Positions 49,749 through 58,813 of a stretch of DNA of 64,000 bases are shown in pieces; position 1 is the first letter of the stretch; every line of letters begins with the position of its first letter. Source of the DNA: Emcibacter sp. (GTDB taxonomy: Bacteria > Pseudomonadota > Alphaproteobacteria > Sphingomonadales > Emcibacteraceae); the NCBI GenBank assembly GCA_021774785.1, contig JAJFIQ010000019.1, positions 992,001 to 1,056,000 on the forward strand. Direction: 5' to 3'. The position numbers and the translations under genes were made by a program. Below the pieces are notes generated by a model that ran no database searches, was not told the origin of the DNA, and worked only from the letters and a program-made list of their open reading frames with translations.

Positions 49749-52460
49749 TCACCATTTTTTAGTGATATTGAAGGATATGAACCGGCCCAGGGGATCCGTA
49801 TTGGCCGGATCATAACCAAGACTTTCCAGTGCGTTATTGACAAAGGGTGGGTCTGTATCAAACAGATTCTGGGCGCTCAGGGAGAAGATCATACCATTCA
49901 GCCCCATACTGCCAAGACGGTCATCAAGACTGTAGGTCAGAGTGGCATCAATGGTCGTCCAGGAATCTATCTTCCGGTTCGGCTCGCTGTCGTCATCCCG
50001 GTAGCTGTCCGTATAGTTGACAAAAACAGTTGCGGAAAGCCCCTCATCACCGCTCCATGACAGGCTGCTCCTCATACGAAAATCCACAGGATTATGAATA
50101 GTGCCCGCAAGATCTGCGAAAGGTGTCGTCTCATTGAAAGCTTCCCTGAAGTTCAACAGGTAATTGCCGTTCACCCGGAAATCAAAACGCCCGGCATTTT
50201 CGGTCTCAAAACCATAGTCAAGGGTGAAATCCAGACCATCGACCTGTGTCCGGGCCGTGTTATTCATACGACCGTCGATGATCGCCCCAATGGGGAGAAA
50301 ACCACAGGAGGCCGGATCACCTTTGAACACATCGGCACTGCAAAACGCATCAATCTGTGCCGATGTGGGGTTACGGATAATGATCCCTGCATTTATGTCT
50401 TCCTCCGCCAGTACGCCAAGGGCGTTTTCCGGAGCCAGAATACGATCACGGAATTCAATATTATAATAGGTCAGACCGACATTAAGTTCCGGCAACGCTT
50501 CCGGCGTGAAATCAACCCCCACACTCCATGTTGTTGCCGTTTCATTACGAAGCTCACCATTGCCGCCGAACTGAAGCAGGCTGAATGTTGATCCCGTGGG
50601 AGACGCCGGATCGGTTACAGGTATCAGGAATATGGCATTATTACTCTCGTCCAGATCCGGCAGGTTGGGTGCCCGGAAAGACGTGCCGTAACTGCCCCGG
50701 ATATTCAGCCCTTCCACGGGCGACCATATGATGCCGAATTTGGGATTTGTGGTGTTTTCATTACTGACACCGCTGTAACTTTCAAAACGACCGGCAGCCG
50801 ACAGGGCCAGCCTGTGAAAACCGAGCCGTTGATTATCTTCACCAAAGAGCGGAATATACAGTTCGCCAAAAGTTGAAACCACCTTTCGGTCAAAGCGGAT
50901 TTCGCTGTCCAGCGTCGCAAAATGAAGTTCCTTGCCGAATGTTTCTTTACGGTAGTTCAGGCCAACCGCCAGTTTGACATCACCGCCCGGAAGCTTGAAA
51001 ATACTGCCGTCCGCCACCATATTGACAGACCATAGCTCGGACATTGTCTTGAAGGTTTCAATGGAGCGAATGGCATTTATAGTTGCAGGGTTAGTGTGGG
51101 AACCATCACCAAAGGGATTAAAGGCCGTCAGCGGATCAGGATCAGCCAGCGCCGCTGACAGGGCCGTTGGGTTAAACCCGTTGGTACGGCTGATGCCATT
51201 TTCCCGGCTGTAAGAACCATAAGCTTCTAACTGCCAGTCATCCCCGAGTTCTGCTTCCGCGCCAAATACCCCGTTATAGTTTTTTGTATCTCCCTGCAGT
51301 GAACTGAACCCGATATCCTGTGACAGGTCATAATTAACTATGACGAAAGGGAAGCCGCCAAAGGCATCCACAAAGAACGGGTTTATGGAGGGCACCACCA
51401 GAGGTGAAATTCTGGCCCCTGTCACCTGATCAAAGTCCCTTTCGCTGTATTTACCTTCGGCAAATAATGTAATGGTCTCACTCATATCCTGTCTGGCAGA
51501 GATAAAAAAGCTGTGACGTTCCTGATCGGGCAGAATATCCTTGCCCTGATGTATATTCCTGAGGTTAACGACACCGGGTAACAAGTCACCGGGCGCCAGA
51601 GAGGTTCCGTCCTGCCCTGAAGGAATGGCGAAAGCGACAGTCGTGAAGCCCGTAGCCGGGTCCATGATATTGCCCGGATTGCTGAAATTATCACTGAAGT
51701 TATCGCCGCCAAGGGATGTCAGATCACTGTCCGCGGCAAAGGACCGCTCTGCCTGTTTCAAGCGTTCTCTTTTATAATATTCATAGGAGAAAAGAACATT
51801 ACCTGTATTCCAGTTTTTGCCAAAAGTCTGCCCCAGTTGATATTCCTGTAGCCCGCCATCTGTAACGGTTCCAAACCTGACCCGCGTTTCAGCACCTTCA
51901 TAATCCTCCCTTAGGATGATATTGACCACTCCGGCCACGGCATCGGAACCGTAAATGGCTGATGCTCCGTCCGGCAGAACCTCGATCCGTTCAATGGCCG
52001 TTGCGGGCACCATGGATACATCAAAGAAATCGCCGCCAAGGCCCGCCACCGGCACACGGCGGCCATTGACCAGTACCAGCGTCGCCTCAGTGCCTAGCCC
52101 GCGCAGATTAATGCCGGAACCGCCGGTGACATTGCCGGTGCTGAGCGTATCTTCATTGGGTCCCCCGCCAAAATTCTGGGGCAGGCTCTGGATCACCTGC
52201 TGTGTTGTGGCAAAACCGGACCTGTCGATGTCCGCCCGGTCAATGATATTGACCTTTGAGCCAACCGACACGCCCACGCCCCGGATGTGTGATCCGGTAA
52301 CGACCACCTCTTCAAGCTCCATATCCTGGGCTGGGCCGGTTTCCTCCTCTGCCGCCTGTCCCACCTCGGTCATTAAGCCAAACCCGAGAACAGCCACAAG
52401 GCATCCTTCCCAAATCCATGTTTTCCTGTTATTGATGGTGCTAATATATTTTCTGTTCAT
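49749..52460 (-). CDS. TonB-dependent outer-membrane receptor
   Basis: This 903-aa receptor has a signal peptide (first ~37 residues), a plug domain (EEVVVTGSHIRGVGV, NIIDRADIDRSGFATTQQVI, GGSGINLRGLGTEATLVLVN) and a ~700-residue barrel ending in FISFNITKKW with the final aromatic expected for outer-membrane export. The plug block NGRRVPVAGLGGDFFDVSMV and IYGSDAVAGVVNIIL are typical of receptors paired with S9 peptidases. No siderophore or sugar genes are adjacent, so a peptide-like ligand is the simplest inference. Confidence 0.95.
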   Translation of the reverse strand: MNRKYISTINNRKTWIWEGCLVAVLGFGLMTEVGQAAEEETGPAQDMELEEVVVTGSHIRGVGVSVGSKVNIIDRADIDRSGFATTQQVIQSLPQNFGGGPNEDTLSTGNVTGGSGINLRGLGTEATLVLVNGRRVPVAGLGGDFFDVSMVPATAIERIEVLPDGASAIYGSDAVAGVVNIILREDYEGAETRVRFGTVTDGGLQEYQLGQTFGKNWNTGNVLFSYEYYKRERLKQAERSFAADSDLTSLGGDNFSDNFSNPGNIMDPATGFTTVAFAIPSGQDGTSLAPGDLLPGVVNLRNIHQGKDILPDQERHSFFISARQDMSETITLFAEGKYSERDFDQVTGARISPLVVPSINPFFVDAFGGFPFVIVNYDLSQDIGFSSLQGDTKNYNGVFGAEAELGDDWQLEAYGSYSRENGISRTNGFNPTALSAALADPDPLTAFNPFGDGSHTNPATINAIRSIETFKTMSELWSVNMVADGSIFKLPGGDVKLAVGLNYRKETFGKELHFATLDSEIRFDRKVVSTFGELYIPLFGEDNQRLGFHRLALSAAGRFESYSGVSNENTTNPKFGIIWSPVEGLNIRGSYGTSFRAPNLPDLDESNNAIFLIPVTDPASPTGSTFSLLQFGGNGELRNETATTWSVGVDFTPEALPELNVGLTYYNIEFRDRILAPENALGVLAEEDINAGIIIRNPTSAQIDAFCSADVFKGDPASCGFLPIGAIIDGRMNNTARTQVDGLDFTLDYGFETENAGRFDFRVNGNYLLNFREAFNETTPFADLAGTIHNPVDFRMRSSLSWSGDEGLSATVFVNYTDSYRDDDSEPNRKIDSWTTIDATLTYSLDDRLGSMGLNGMIFSLSAQNLFDTDPPFVNNALESLGYDPANTDPLGRFISFNITKKW

Positions 52461-52547
52461 GTATATTCTCCCTTAGCCTCGCGGCTTTATGTTGTTGTTG
52501 AATGTTTCTTGATTGGGGAAGCTTTTGGTCAATGAGGGTCCCCTGCC

Positions 52548-52853
52548 CTATTTATTTTCTATCAACCGCCTTACCTCCCCCCAGAAACACAAATTTTCCA
52601 TCTGTTTGTTCTGTCGGGAATAATCCTCCCGCCGGGCAAGCTCCGCCTCCGGGTCGACGGGATAAAAAATAACAAGCGAGGCCGCCACCTCTTCCGGCGT
52701 TGCAATATCCCAAAGATTCCTTCGCGACAGATCATCCACCAGGATAGTGTCACTCTCTGGTGGTTCAGGTTCTCCTGTTTTTGATAAGTAGTTCGGTCGC
52801 TCTGCATCTGATATAATAGTGAGCCTCCTTTCCTTTATATGGCCAAGCTGCAA
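52548..52853 (-). CDS. Small hypothetical protein with unusual start
   Basis: This frame reads as a protein of about 90-100 aa (DAERPNYLSKTGEPEPPESD, WDIATPEEVAASLVIFYPVD, ENLCFWGEVRRLIENK) with no named domain. There is no ATG in frame. An AGGAGG ribosome-binding site at 52824-52829 is spaced 6 nt from an in-frame ATT at 52817-52815, the best candidate start; a TTG at 52853 has no ribosome-binding site. Another frame in the same strand starts at an ATG at 52807 but looks less protein-like. It is divergent from an HTH gene. Confidence 0.5.
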   Translation of the reverse strand: MQLGHIKERRLTIISDAERPNYLSKTGEPEPPESDTILVDDLSRRNLWDIATPEEVAASLVIFYPVDPEAELARREDYSRQNKQMENLCFWGEVRRLIENK

Positions 52854-52901
52854 GCCAGAAATAATAACTAGCTGGGTGCATAATGACTTATTTTATTATT
52901 T

Positions 52902-52993
52902 AATACTGTTTAAATAGTATTTATTACTAGTTAAGAAGGAAATGTACCTATTGGGAATAGTGTTGTCAACCGCTATAATAGTAAAAATTACTA
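52902..52993. promoter_or_regulatory. Promoter and two dyads ahead of the HTH gene
   Basis: A -35 TTGGGA (52951-52956) and -10 TATAAT (52974-52979) are spaced by 17 bp, facing the HTH gene. TAGTAA-aaa-TTACTA (52979-52993) overlaps the start region, and AATACT/AGTATT (52902-52907/52916-52921) lies further upstream. The half-sites are alike, suggesting autoregulation by the HTH protein. Confidence 0.55.
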
Positions 52994-53010
52994 CTACATA
53001 GGTATTGATA

Positions 53011-53268
53011 ATGTATGGACCAAATATTCTAAAGGCTGCACGGGCCCTTGTCGGCTGGAAACAAAGCATGTTGGCACAGGCTGCCAATGTGAATATCAAT
53101 ACCGTTGTACGTCTGGAATCTACAACAAATTGGCAAGAGAAATGGGAAACGCCAACCGTAGGAACATTAAATAAAATTCAAAAAGCATTGGAAAAGGCCG
53201 GTGTAGAATTTATTGATGACGACGAAAATTCCCAAACCGGCGGCCCCGGCGTCAGATTGAAGGAATAG
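53011..53268 (+). CDS. XRE-like helix-turn-helix regulator
   Basis: This 85-aa protein carries an HTH (LKAARALVGWKQSMLAQAAN, VNINTVVRLESTTNWQEKWE, TPTVGTLNKIQKALEKAGVE). The domain is shorter than classical Cro/CI and resembles phage- or plasmid-type regulators. The ATG at 53011 is preferred over a TTG 6 bp upstream. Palindromes around its promoter suggest it represses itself and maybe the divergent small gene. Confidence 0.85.
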   Translation: MYGPNILKAARALVGWKQSMLAQAANVNINTVVRLESTTNWQEKWETPTVGTLNKIQKALEKAGVEFIDDDENSQTGGPGVRLKE

Positions 53269-53347
53269 AGCCTGCATCTCAAAGCAATCAAATTGCGGAA
53301 TGCATGATTTCTTGTTGATATAATTCCAGCAAATGCTCAAGCCCCGG

Positions 53348-53476
53348 TTATATTATCAAGCCATAAAGCCACACGATCCAGAAAGAAAAACTCAAAAACG
53401 GTCCAAAAGGGATTTTAAAAGTTGAAATCAATGTTTTTCTTTTCCAGCCCCAAATCAGAGCAAAAATAATCCCCGT
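53348..53476 (-). pseudogene. C-terminal fragment of a type IV prepilin peptidase
   Basis: On the minus strand the frame reads GIIFALIWGWKRKTLISTFK followed by IPFGPFLSFSFWIVWLYGLI and a stop. The IPFGPFL block with the terminal hydrophobic helix is the hallmark end of A24 prepilin peptidases (PilD/GspO type). A TGA directly precedes the fragment, and the catalytic N-terminal half is missing. It is a remnant of a lost or displaced gene. Confidence 0.65.
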
Positions 53477-53558
53477 TCAACTATCAAAGGGGTAAGAATA
53501 GATTGATTTTTTATCATTTAATATCAATAAATTAAGGAAATACAGAAGGGGAATTGAG

Positions 53559-53756
53559 TTGTATAATAATCTTAAAACTGAGGGCGGCGCGTTATGGCTT
53601 GTCGGCCTGATCTGCCCATTCCACACCCCGGAAAATAAAATGGCCGACCAAATGCTCGCCGACCTGATACATGGCCCCTTCAAAGGCAGAAAGTTCAAAT
53701 TCTACCATACCGACCCGGCGACAGGAGTGCGGCAGGTTATGGAGCTTGGAGGGTGA
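53559..53756 (+). CDS. Small hypothetical protein coupled to the next gene
   Basis: This 65-aa frame (YNNLKTEGGALWLVGLICPF, LADLIHGPFKGRKFKFYHTD) starts with TTG and has AGGGG 9 nt upstream. Its stop overlaps the GTG start of the next gene by 4 bp, which supports both being real. No domain is recognised. Confidence 0.5.
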   Translation: MYNNLKTEGGALWLVGLICPFHTPENKMADQMLADLIHGPFKGRKFKFYHTDPATGVRQVMELGG

Positions 53757-54766
53757 GAATTCTGAGGTTATTTTTAATAATTATATTGTTTCCAAACCCT
53801 TGCTCCGGCAATGATGATTTAATTGTGAAAGAGTCTTTTAAGGATTTCTCAAAATACGTTTTTGTTCCTAAATATTGGGTAAGAGAATATAATGATATCT
53901 CGTATTTGGTTAAGTGGGGATTGCGTTCTCCCACAGCGCGTGAGGCCGCTCTTCTTAAAATGAAATCTAAAAATCAAGAAGGTTATGTAATCAACAAATG
54001 GCAACGTGGAATTCAAATAGAGGCACCCTATTTGTTTGAATCTGGTTATGAAAATCAGAGGGCGTATCTTGAGGAATTATCCGTAGAAGTTTCAAAAATT
54101 ATTAATCTAAAGGTAGAGGTCGTAAGGTGGTCGCGCGTCCCAAGCATTAGGATAGAACATTATCTATATAGCGGCTTGCAACTTAGGCCTCATGATATTC
54201 AGAGAAACTCGCAAGATTTGGTGCTCTTAGATTGGGAAGATATTTATAAAAACTTTCATCTTAGCAGACGAATACAATCGTCAAAAATTAATCAGGAATG
54301 GCAGGAGGTGAAAGAAAAATACACTTCATTTATGTCCTACGGCACTCTCTTTCAGAGCTTATACGAAGGATATTATGTATCAGATGAAAAGAACGTCATT
54401 ATCATGGCACATTGTGGTGAGGATTATGGGACACCGCTTACAAAGGCAAAAATAAAATTAAAAAATTGCCTGCTTAGTTCTCTTGGGCTTTCAGGGATTT
54501 CCGAAAAAGCGCATCGTTATCATATTGATATTATTGGTCAAGAATACGACTGGCTGCATGAGCAGACAGAGGCCCTCTATAGAATGGGTGATGATTCAGG
54601 TGACCGGATTTCTGAAATTTATGAAGAATCGAATCGTAGATTAGCAAACAGATTATCGGTAAATCTCACGCACAAAGAAAAAATGTATTTATCGGTGCTT
54701 TATTCAACAAAAGTTAAAACTGGGATGAATGAACAGGAATTAGAAAAAATTTGGTCTATGCAATAG
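53753..54766 (+). CDS. Exported hypothetical protein
   Basis: This is a 337-aa protein with a short signal peptide (ILRLFLIIILFPNPCSG) and a mature part rich in Tyr and Trp (SKYVFVPKYWVREYNDISYL, VVRWSRVPSIRIEHYLYSGL). One Cys pair is visible (AHCGED... LKNCLLSSLGLSG); the CLLSSLGL stretch recalls secreted DUF2927-like proteins, but I would not assign it. The GTG start overlaps the upstream frame (GTGA). AT content is high relative to the peptidase/receptor genes. Function unknown. Confidence 0.65.
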   Translation: MRILRLFLIIILFPNPCSGNDDLIVKESFKDFSKYVFVPKYWVREYNDISYLVKWGLRSPTAREAALLKMKSKNQEGYVINKWQRGIQIEAPYLFESGYENQRAYLEELSVEVSKIINLKVEVVRWSRVPSIRIEHYLYSGLQLRPHDIQRNSQDLVLLDWEDIYKNFHLSRRIQSSKINQEWQEVKEKYTSFMSYGTLFQSLYEGYYVSDEKNVIIMAHCGEDYGTPLTKAKIKLKNCLLSSLGLSGISEKAHRYHIDIIGQEYDWLHEQTEALYRMGDDSGDRISEIYEESNRRLANRLSVNLTHKEKMYLSVLYSTKVKTGMNEQELEKIWSMQ

Positions 54767-55282
54767 AAAAGGGGAATGAGGAATGCCTTCAGAAACATTG
54801 AATGATATTATTAGAGTAACGGACAGCGTGACCCACGGTGAGGCTCAGGCGTGCTGGCCTCGGCAAATCCCTCGCGGATGATCGTCAGGGCACTATTCAT
54901 CTCCTTGCCTGTTGCTTCGGGCAGAATGTCTGTTTTTATAAATGCTCTGGGATGGGCCAGTTGTTCCCCCATGTATTTTCCATCTATTCAATTTTGTAAT
55001 TTATAATTGTGGCAAACTATAGCATTGTCAGAAGAAAAATCACAATAGGAGTATTGTCGTGGATACCCTATCCAGTGCCCTTTTTTCTGAGGTTGGCAAA
55101 AATTGTATTTCAGATATTGTTCAATTGGTCCCAGCGGCGGGTTCTTCGAGGTGGGCCAAAAACGAGATAAAGACAGAAACCTGTTGTTATTACTGTCATT
55201 ACTTGACGCGGTAACTTGCTTTTCAAGCAAATACTGTCCTATTCTGGGTTTAATCTGGATTTACACTATGGAGGTGGCCTTC
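54767..55282. other. Gap with possible gene remnant
   Basis: No confident gene. On the minus strand 54800-54972 reads as a protein-like piece of about 50 codons (LAHPRAFIKTDILPEATGKE then MNSALTIIREGFAEASTPEP) starting at an ATG, without a good ribosome-binding site. It may be the relic of a longer gene. The plus strand from 55103 is open into the next gene, but its codons look non-coding. Confidence 0.3.
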
Positions 55283-58078
55283 TTGAAGAAAATAATCAGT
55301 GTTTTTTTTGCCTATATATTCAGCCAGGTCATAAGCATTGCATTGGGGTATGACATCATAGCTCAGGGTCCCCCGCCACGCGTGACCGTTGAAATCTTAA
55401 AAACTCTGTCAGAAAAAGAATATTGGCAAAGCCGGGTTCCCTATAACGACGCGACTGATGCTCTGAACAAAAAAGACTACCGACTATTTTTTATACCTCA
55501 TGGAATGGGCTACGGGGAAATACCCGGAATTATCTGTATAACAAGACCGGATCGCCAGTATTTTTTCGTCCGGGGCATAATCAGCGATGCGCGAACAGGC
55601 AAAGAACAAATTCTGTATGAAAAAGCTCTCCGGAAATATGCTTCTACTTATAACTTTATTGTCGCTTCCTCACCTGACTTTCCGCTGATTGATTATTGCA
55701 AATCAAAACCATCCCCCTATATTGAGGGTCCTGGCGGAACCTCCGACTTTCGAACACCGACCGGCCCAAGTACCTTATCCATGATTGGCGCGATCAGACG
55801 AAGAGATATAAAAACGATAAAGAAGTTCAAACGTGATGGCAAAGCAGGATACCCCCGGATTTTGGGCCTTTCGTCTTCAAGCTGGGCGGCACTCGTTGGT
55901 GATGAAGAAATATTCACACTGTTATATAACCCTGAAATACACACGCCCTTGCTGGCCTCCAAAAGAAATGTGACCAATTCAATCGTGGATTTTGCAGCGA
56001 TCGGAGGAAACACGGCCATTACCCTCAAACTTTTAAAAAATGGGCATAAACCCCGACTCATGCCAGAGAGATTTGACGGTCCATCCCTGGCTTCATTTAT
56101 CTCGCCAGCGATTTTTGATCTTCTGATGAACAGCCTCAATTATGATCAAAAAACGGTAAGTGACTTTTCGAATGCTGCCATAAGAGACCAAAATGATGAA
56201 CTGGCGTGGCACATCCTTAAACATAAACTTATCCCGAACGAGGCGTTTCTGAAGCAGGCCAACAAATACGGCGCTACTTTCTTGCTCACACGATACCTGA
56301 CAGCCGTAGGTATCAAACAATTTGAAAAAGATTTTTCCGGATTCATTGACCGGGTCACGCGAGATCCAGTCATAAAATTCCTGTATAACCAGAATATCAG
56401 TGGTGACACCATATCAGAATTGCTCGGCAAACCGGTGCCAGAAAATCGTTATAGTTTTTACCAGAATTTTTATAAAACAAGCTTCATCAAACTAACATCC
56501 TTTAAAAGAATTTATCAGAAATATGGTCTCGCTCCACATCTTGCAATCCTCGCTTCATTGGAAAATCAGGATTTGCAATTTCTCCATCAATTACTCGCCA
56601 AAAAGAAAAAAAATGGCGAATTAACCGCCAAATATAAAACAGGTCTTTTCACATTGTTTGTTTTCTACAAAATCCCTGCATCCTCGCCTGTATTCCGGGA
56701 TTTTGACATCACTTTTGAAGACGCCTTGGACGAAAACCCATGTGAACTTATTTCAAACAGATTTGGTTATCTGGGTGACAGTCAAAAACAAGCGGCCATT
56801 GAATTTGTGATCAGGACACCTGAGCACCTCACAAAATGCTCTCAAAAAAAATCTCGTTTTAATATACGAAGCCTCATGCTATTGGCCAACGATGATCAGC
56901 TTGAAAAGTTGATAAGCTCCACTCAGCAAACCAATTCAATGAGTAAAGAAGATGGAATAAAAATTTTATCCAACATGACAATTCCTATCCTTCGCTTTAA
57001 ATCAGGCGACTTTGCACAGCACCTGATAAATTCAGTGTATCAACACAACCCCACTCAAAAAACGTTAAAATGGATGAAAACCATTGTTGCCCGTGGCCCA
57101 GATACAGATGCCATGCGCCTTCTTTTCGAGCTTGGTCTGTCGGCTGCTGAAACTGATGATCCGCGCTATATCGGCATATTCAGAGCGGCGAACCTGGGCA
57201 ATCTGGAACAAATAAAAGCATATATTGATTATGGAGAGGACAAATACAGGGTCTCACCAAATGAAGGTCCTCTTCCTCTCTTTGCATGTCTGAAGATTGG
57301 CGTATCCGCCCAGTCTTTATATGAGTCAGGCGATCCAGACTGTACGACGGGTTTAAGTTTAAGAAAGCTGCAGAAATTTATCATTCAGAAAAATAAAAAA
57401 GCAGTATGTGCCACACTTGAACAACTGACAGGTCAATGGACATCCTTGCGGGGTTGGCACCAAACAATTTTGAAAGCACTTATTTCTCAGAACATGTACG
57501 ACGCAGCTATTATGTTATCAAAAGAATTCCCGACACCAGACAGTTGGCGAATGGAGAGAGAAATATCGGATGAATATCCTTACGGCGGTTTAAACGATAA
57601 TCTCTTCTGGAATGATAGAAAATTTTACAATAATTTACCCTTTCAGGATCTTCTCGCAGTCGCATTTCAAACCCAAGACATTTCATTGATCACAGCTGTG
57701 CTAGAATATTACTCAGGAATTGTGCGGCTCAATCAATATGAGAGCTTATCCAATGCGTCTGTTTATATCACACCAGAAACCTATGAAATCTTTCAGCAGG
57801 CCCTGAAACATCACAACATAACAACGAAATACCACAGATTTGGCACTGCTTTGCGACCATATCTAACCAGGAAATACCTAAATTCCGGCAACGAAACCAA
57901 AATAGTTGCCATGCTAAAAACCTACCTGATTGAACATAAAATTAAAGCGACAAAGAAGCTTCTGGATTCCATAAAAAATCAAGGTATCAAATTGAAACAT
58001 CGGCATAAAGATATGCTCGCCTCACTGGCAGAAAGCATTGGACAATTCGGGGTATCAGAACAAATACTGGAACCTTAA
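55283..58078 (+). CDS. Large exported protein with ankyrin-like repeats
   Basis: This is a 931-aa protein. The start is probably TTG at 55283: GGAGGTGG lies directly upstream (spacing 5-7 nt) and the resulting N-terminus (KKIISVFFAYIFSQVISIAL) is a clean signal peptide; the ATG at 55268 would translate the ribosome-binding site. A short N-terminal domain (~30-150) precedes degenerate ankyrin-like units (MIGAIRRRDIKTIKKFKRDG, WAALVGDEEIFTLLYN, FAAIGGNTAITLKLLKNG) and a later one (FRAANLGNLEQIKAYIDYGE). It may be a periplasmic or surface interaction protein. I do not recognise a family as a whole. Confidence 0.72.
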   Translation: MKKIISVFFAYIFSQVISIALGYDIIAQGPPPRVTVEILKTLSEKEYWQSRVPYNDATDALNKKDYRLFFIPHGMGYGEIPGIICITRPDRQYFFVRGIISDARTGKEQILYEKALRKYASTYNFIVASSPDFPLIDYCKSKPSPYIEGPGGTSDFRTPTGPSTLSMIGAIRRRDIKTIKKFKRDGKAGYPRILGLSSSSWAALVGDEEIFTLLYNPEIHTPLLASKRNVTNSIVDFAAIGGNTAITLKLLKNGHKPRLMPERFDGPSLASFISPAIFDLLMNSLNYDQKTVSDFSNAAIRDQNDELAWHILKHKLIPNEAFLKQANKYGATFLLTRYLTAVGIKQFEKDFSGFIDRVTRDPVIKFLYNQNISGDTISELLGKPVPENRYSFYQNFYKTSFIKLTSFKRIYQKYGLAPHLAILASLENQDLQFLHQLLAKKKKNGELTAKYKTGLFTLFVFYKIPASSPVFRDFDITFEDALDENPCELISNRFGYLGDSQKQAAIEFVIRTPEHLTKCSQKKSRFNIRSLMLLANDDQLEKLISSTQQTNSMSKEDGIKILSNMTIPILRFKSGDFAQHLINSVYQHNPTQKTLKWMKTIVARGPDTDAMRLLFELGLSAAETDDPRYIGIFRAANLGNLEQIKAYIDYGEDKYRVSPNEGPLPLFACLKIGVSAQSLYESGDPDCTTGLSLRKLQKFIIQKNKKAVCATLEQLTGQWTSLRGWHQTILKALISQNMYDAAIMLSKEFPTPDSWRMEREISDEYPYGGLNDNLFWNDRKFYNNLPFQDLLAVAFQTQDISLITAVLEYYSGIVRLNQYESLSNASVYITPETYEIFQQALKHHNITTKYHRFGTALRPYLTRKYLNSGNETKIVAMLKTYLIEHKIKATKKLLDSIKNQGIKLKHRHKDMLASLAESIGQFGVSEQILEP

Positions 58079-58210
58079 ATATTTAAGGGATATCAATAGC
58101 CACTGCCATATTAACATTACCCATCTATATAATTATGTCTTTAATCAGCCTGTCAGGGGTGGTTTGCATACTGATTATTGGTCATTGCAATGGATAACCT
58201 GACCAAAGCA

Positions 58211-58813
58211 TCAAATAACTCGCACCGGATTACCCCGCTCCAATTGATAGTGCTGTTTCCAGACATCTTTCCTGTTTGACTGCATCTGTTTCTGGTCAAG
58301 GTCATCCAGTTGCATAATCAATTTGATCTTGGCCAACTTTCTGTTCATATGCTGTGATCGTTCACTTTGCACTTCGACAAAAATACCGGTTGACTTATGG
58401 GTGATCCGGACACAGCTTTCGGTTTTATTGACATGTTGTCCGCCGGGACCGGATGATTTCTTGGTGGTTATAGTAAGGTCACTGTCCCGCAACGCCCCAA
58501 GACGTTCTTCATCGGCCAGCTGGAAAACGCCCACAAACCAGTTCTTTCTTTTATGATTGGGACGATATCTGCTCTGCCCGCGCCACTGAACAGTGCCAAG
58601 CCAGGTGTTCAGAAACGGCTCAACCCCCTGCCCATTCAGTTCGACAATAACTGATCGGGCACCTTCAGGATGGCAACCCGCCACTTCTTCCAGGATTATA
58701 GTTACTATTCGGCTCTTCCCTGCCTCACGTGTCAAGCGGTGCAGGACCTCCATCACCACCAACTCACATTCCGCCGGGCCGTTGCCGGATGTAATCACAA
58801 TGGTCTTTTTCAT
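58211..58813 (-). CDS. prfH: Peptide chain release factor H
   Basis: This 200-aa release-factor-like protein has the peptidyl-tRNA hydrolysis motif GGQ (residues 124-126, in SSGPGGQHVNKTES) and a basic C-terminal tail (DLDQKQMQSNRKDVWKQHYQ). It lacks the codon-recognition domain of RF1/RF2. PrfH works with RtcB2 on ribosomes damaged in the decoding region: it releases the peptide while RtcB2 rejoins the cut 16S rRNA. The start overlaps the rtcB2-like stop by 4 bp, so the two are co-translated. Confidence 0.94.
   Translation of the reverse strand: MKKTIVITSGNGPAECELVVMEVLHRLTREAGKSRIVTIILEEVAGCHPEGARSVIVELNGQGVEPFLNTWLGTVQWRGQSRYRPNHKRKNWFVGVFQLADEERLGALRDSDLTITTKKSSGPGGQHVNKTESCVRITHKSTGIFVEVQSERSQHMNRKLAKIKLIMQLDDLDQKQMQSNRKDVWKQHYQLERGNPVRVI

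Noticed and set aside
55103-55282. Upstream extension of the ankyrin-like gene
   Set aside because: It would put non-coding-like sequence before a clean signal peptide and the strong ribosome-binding site inside the gene.
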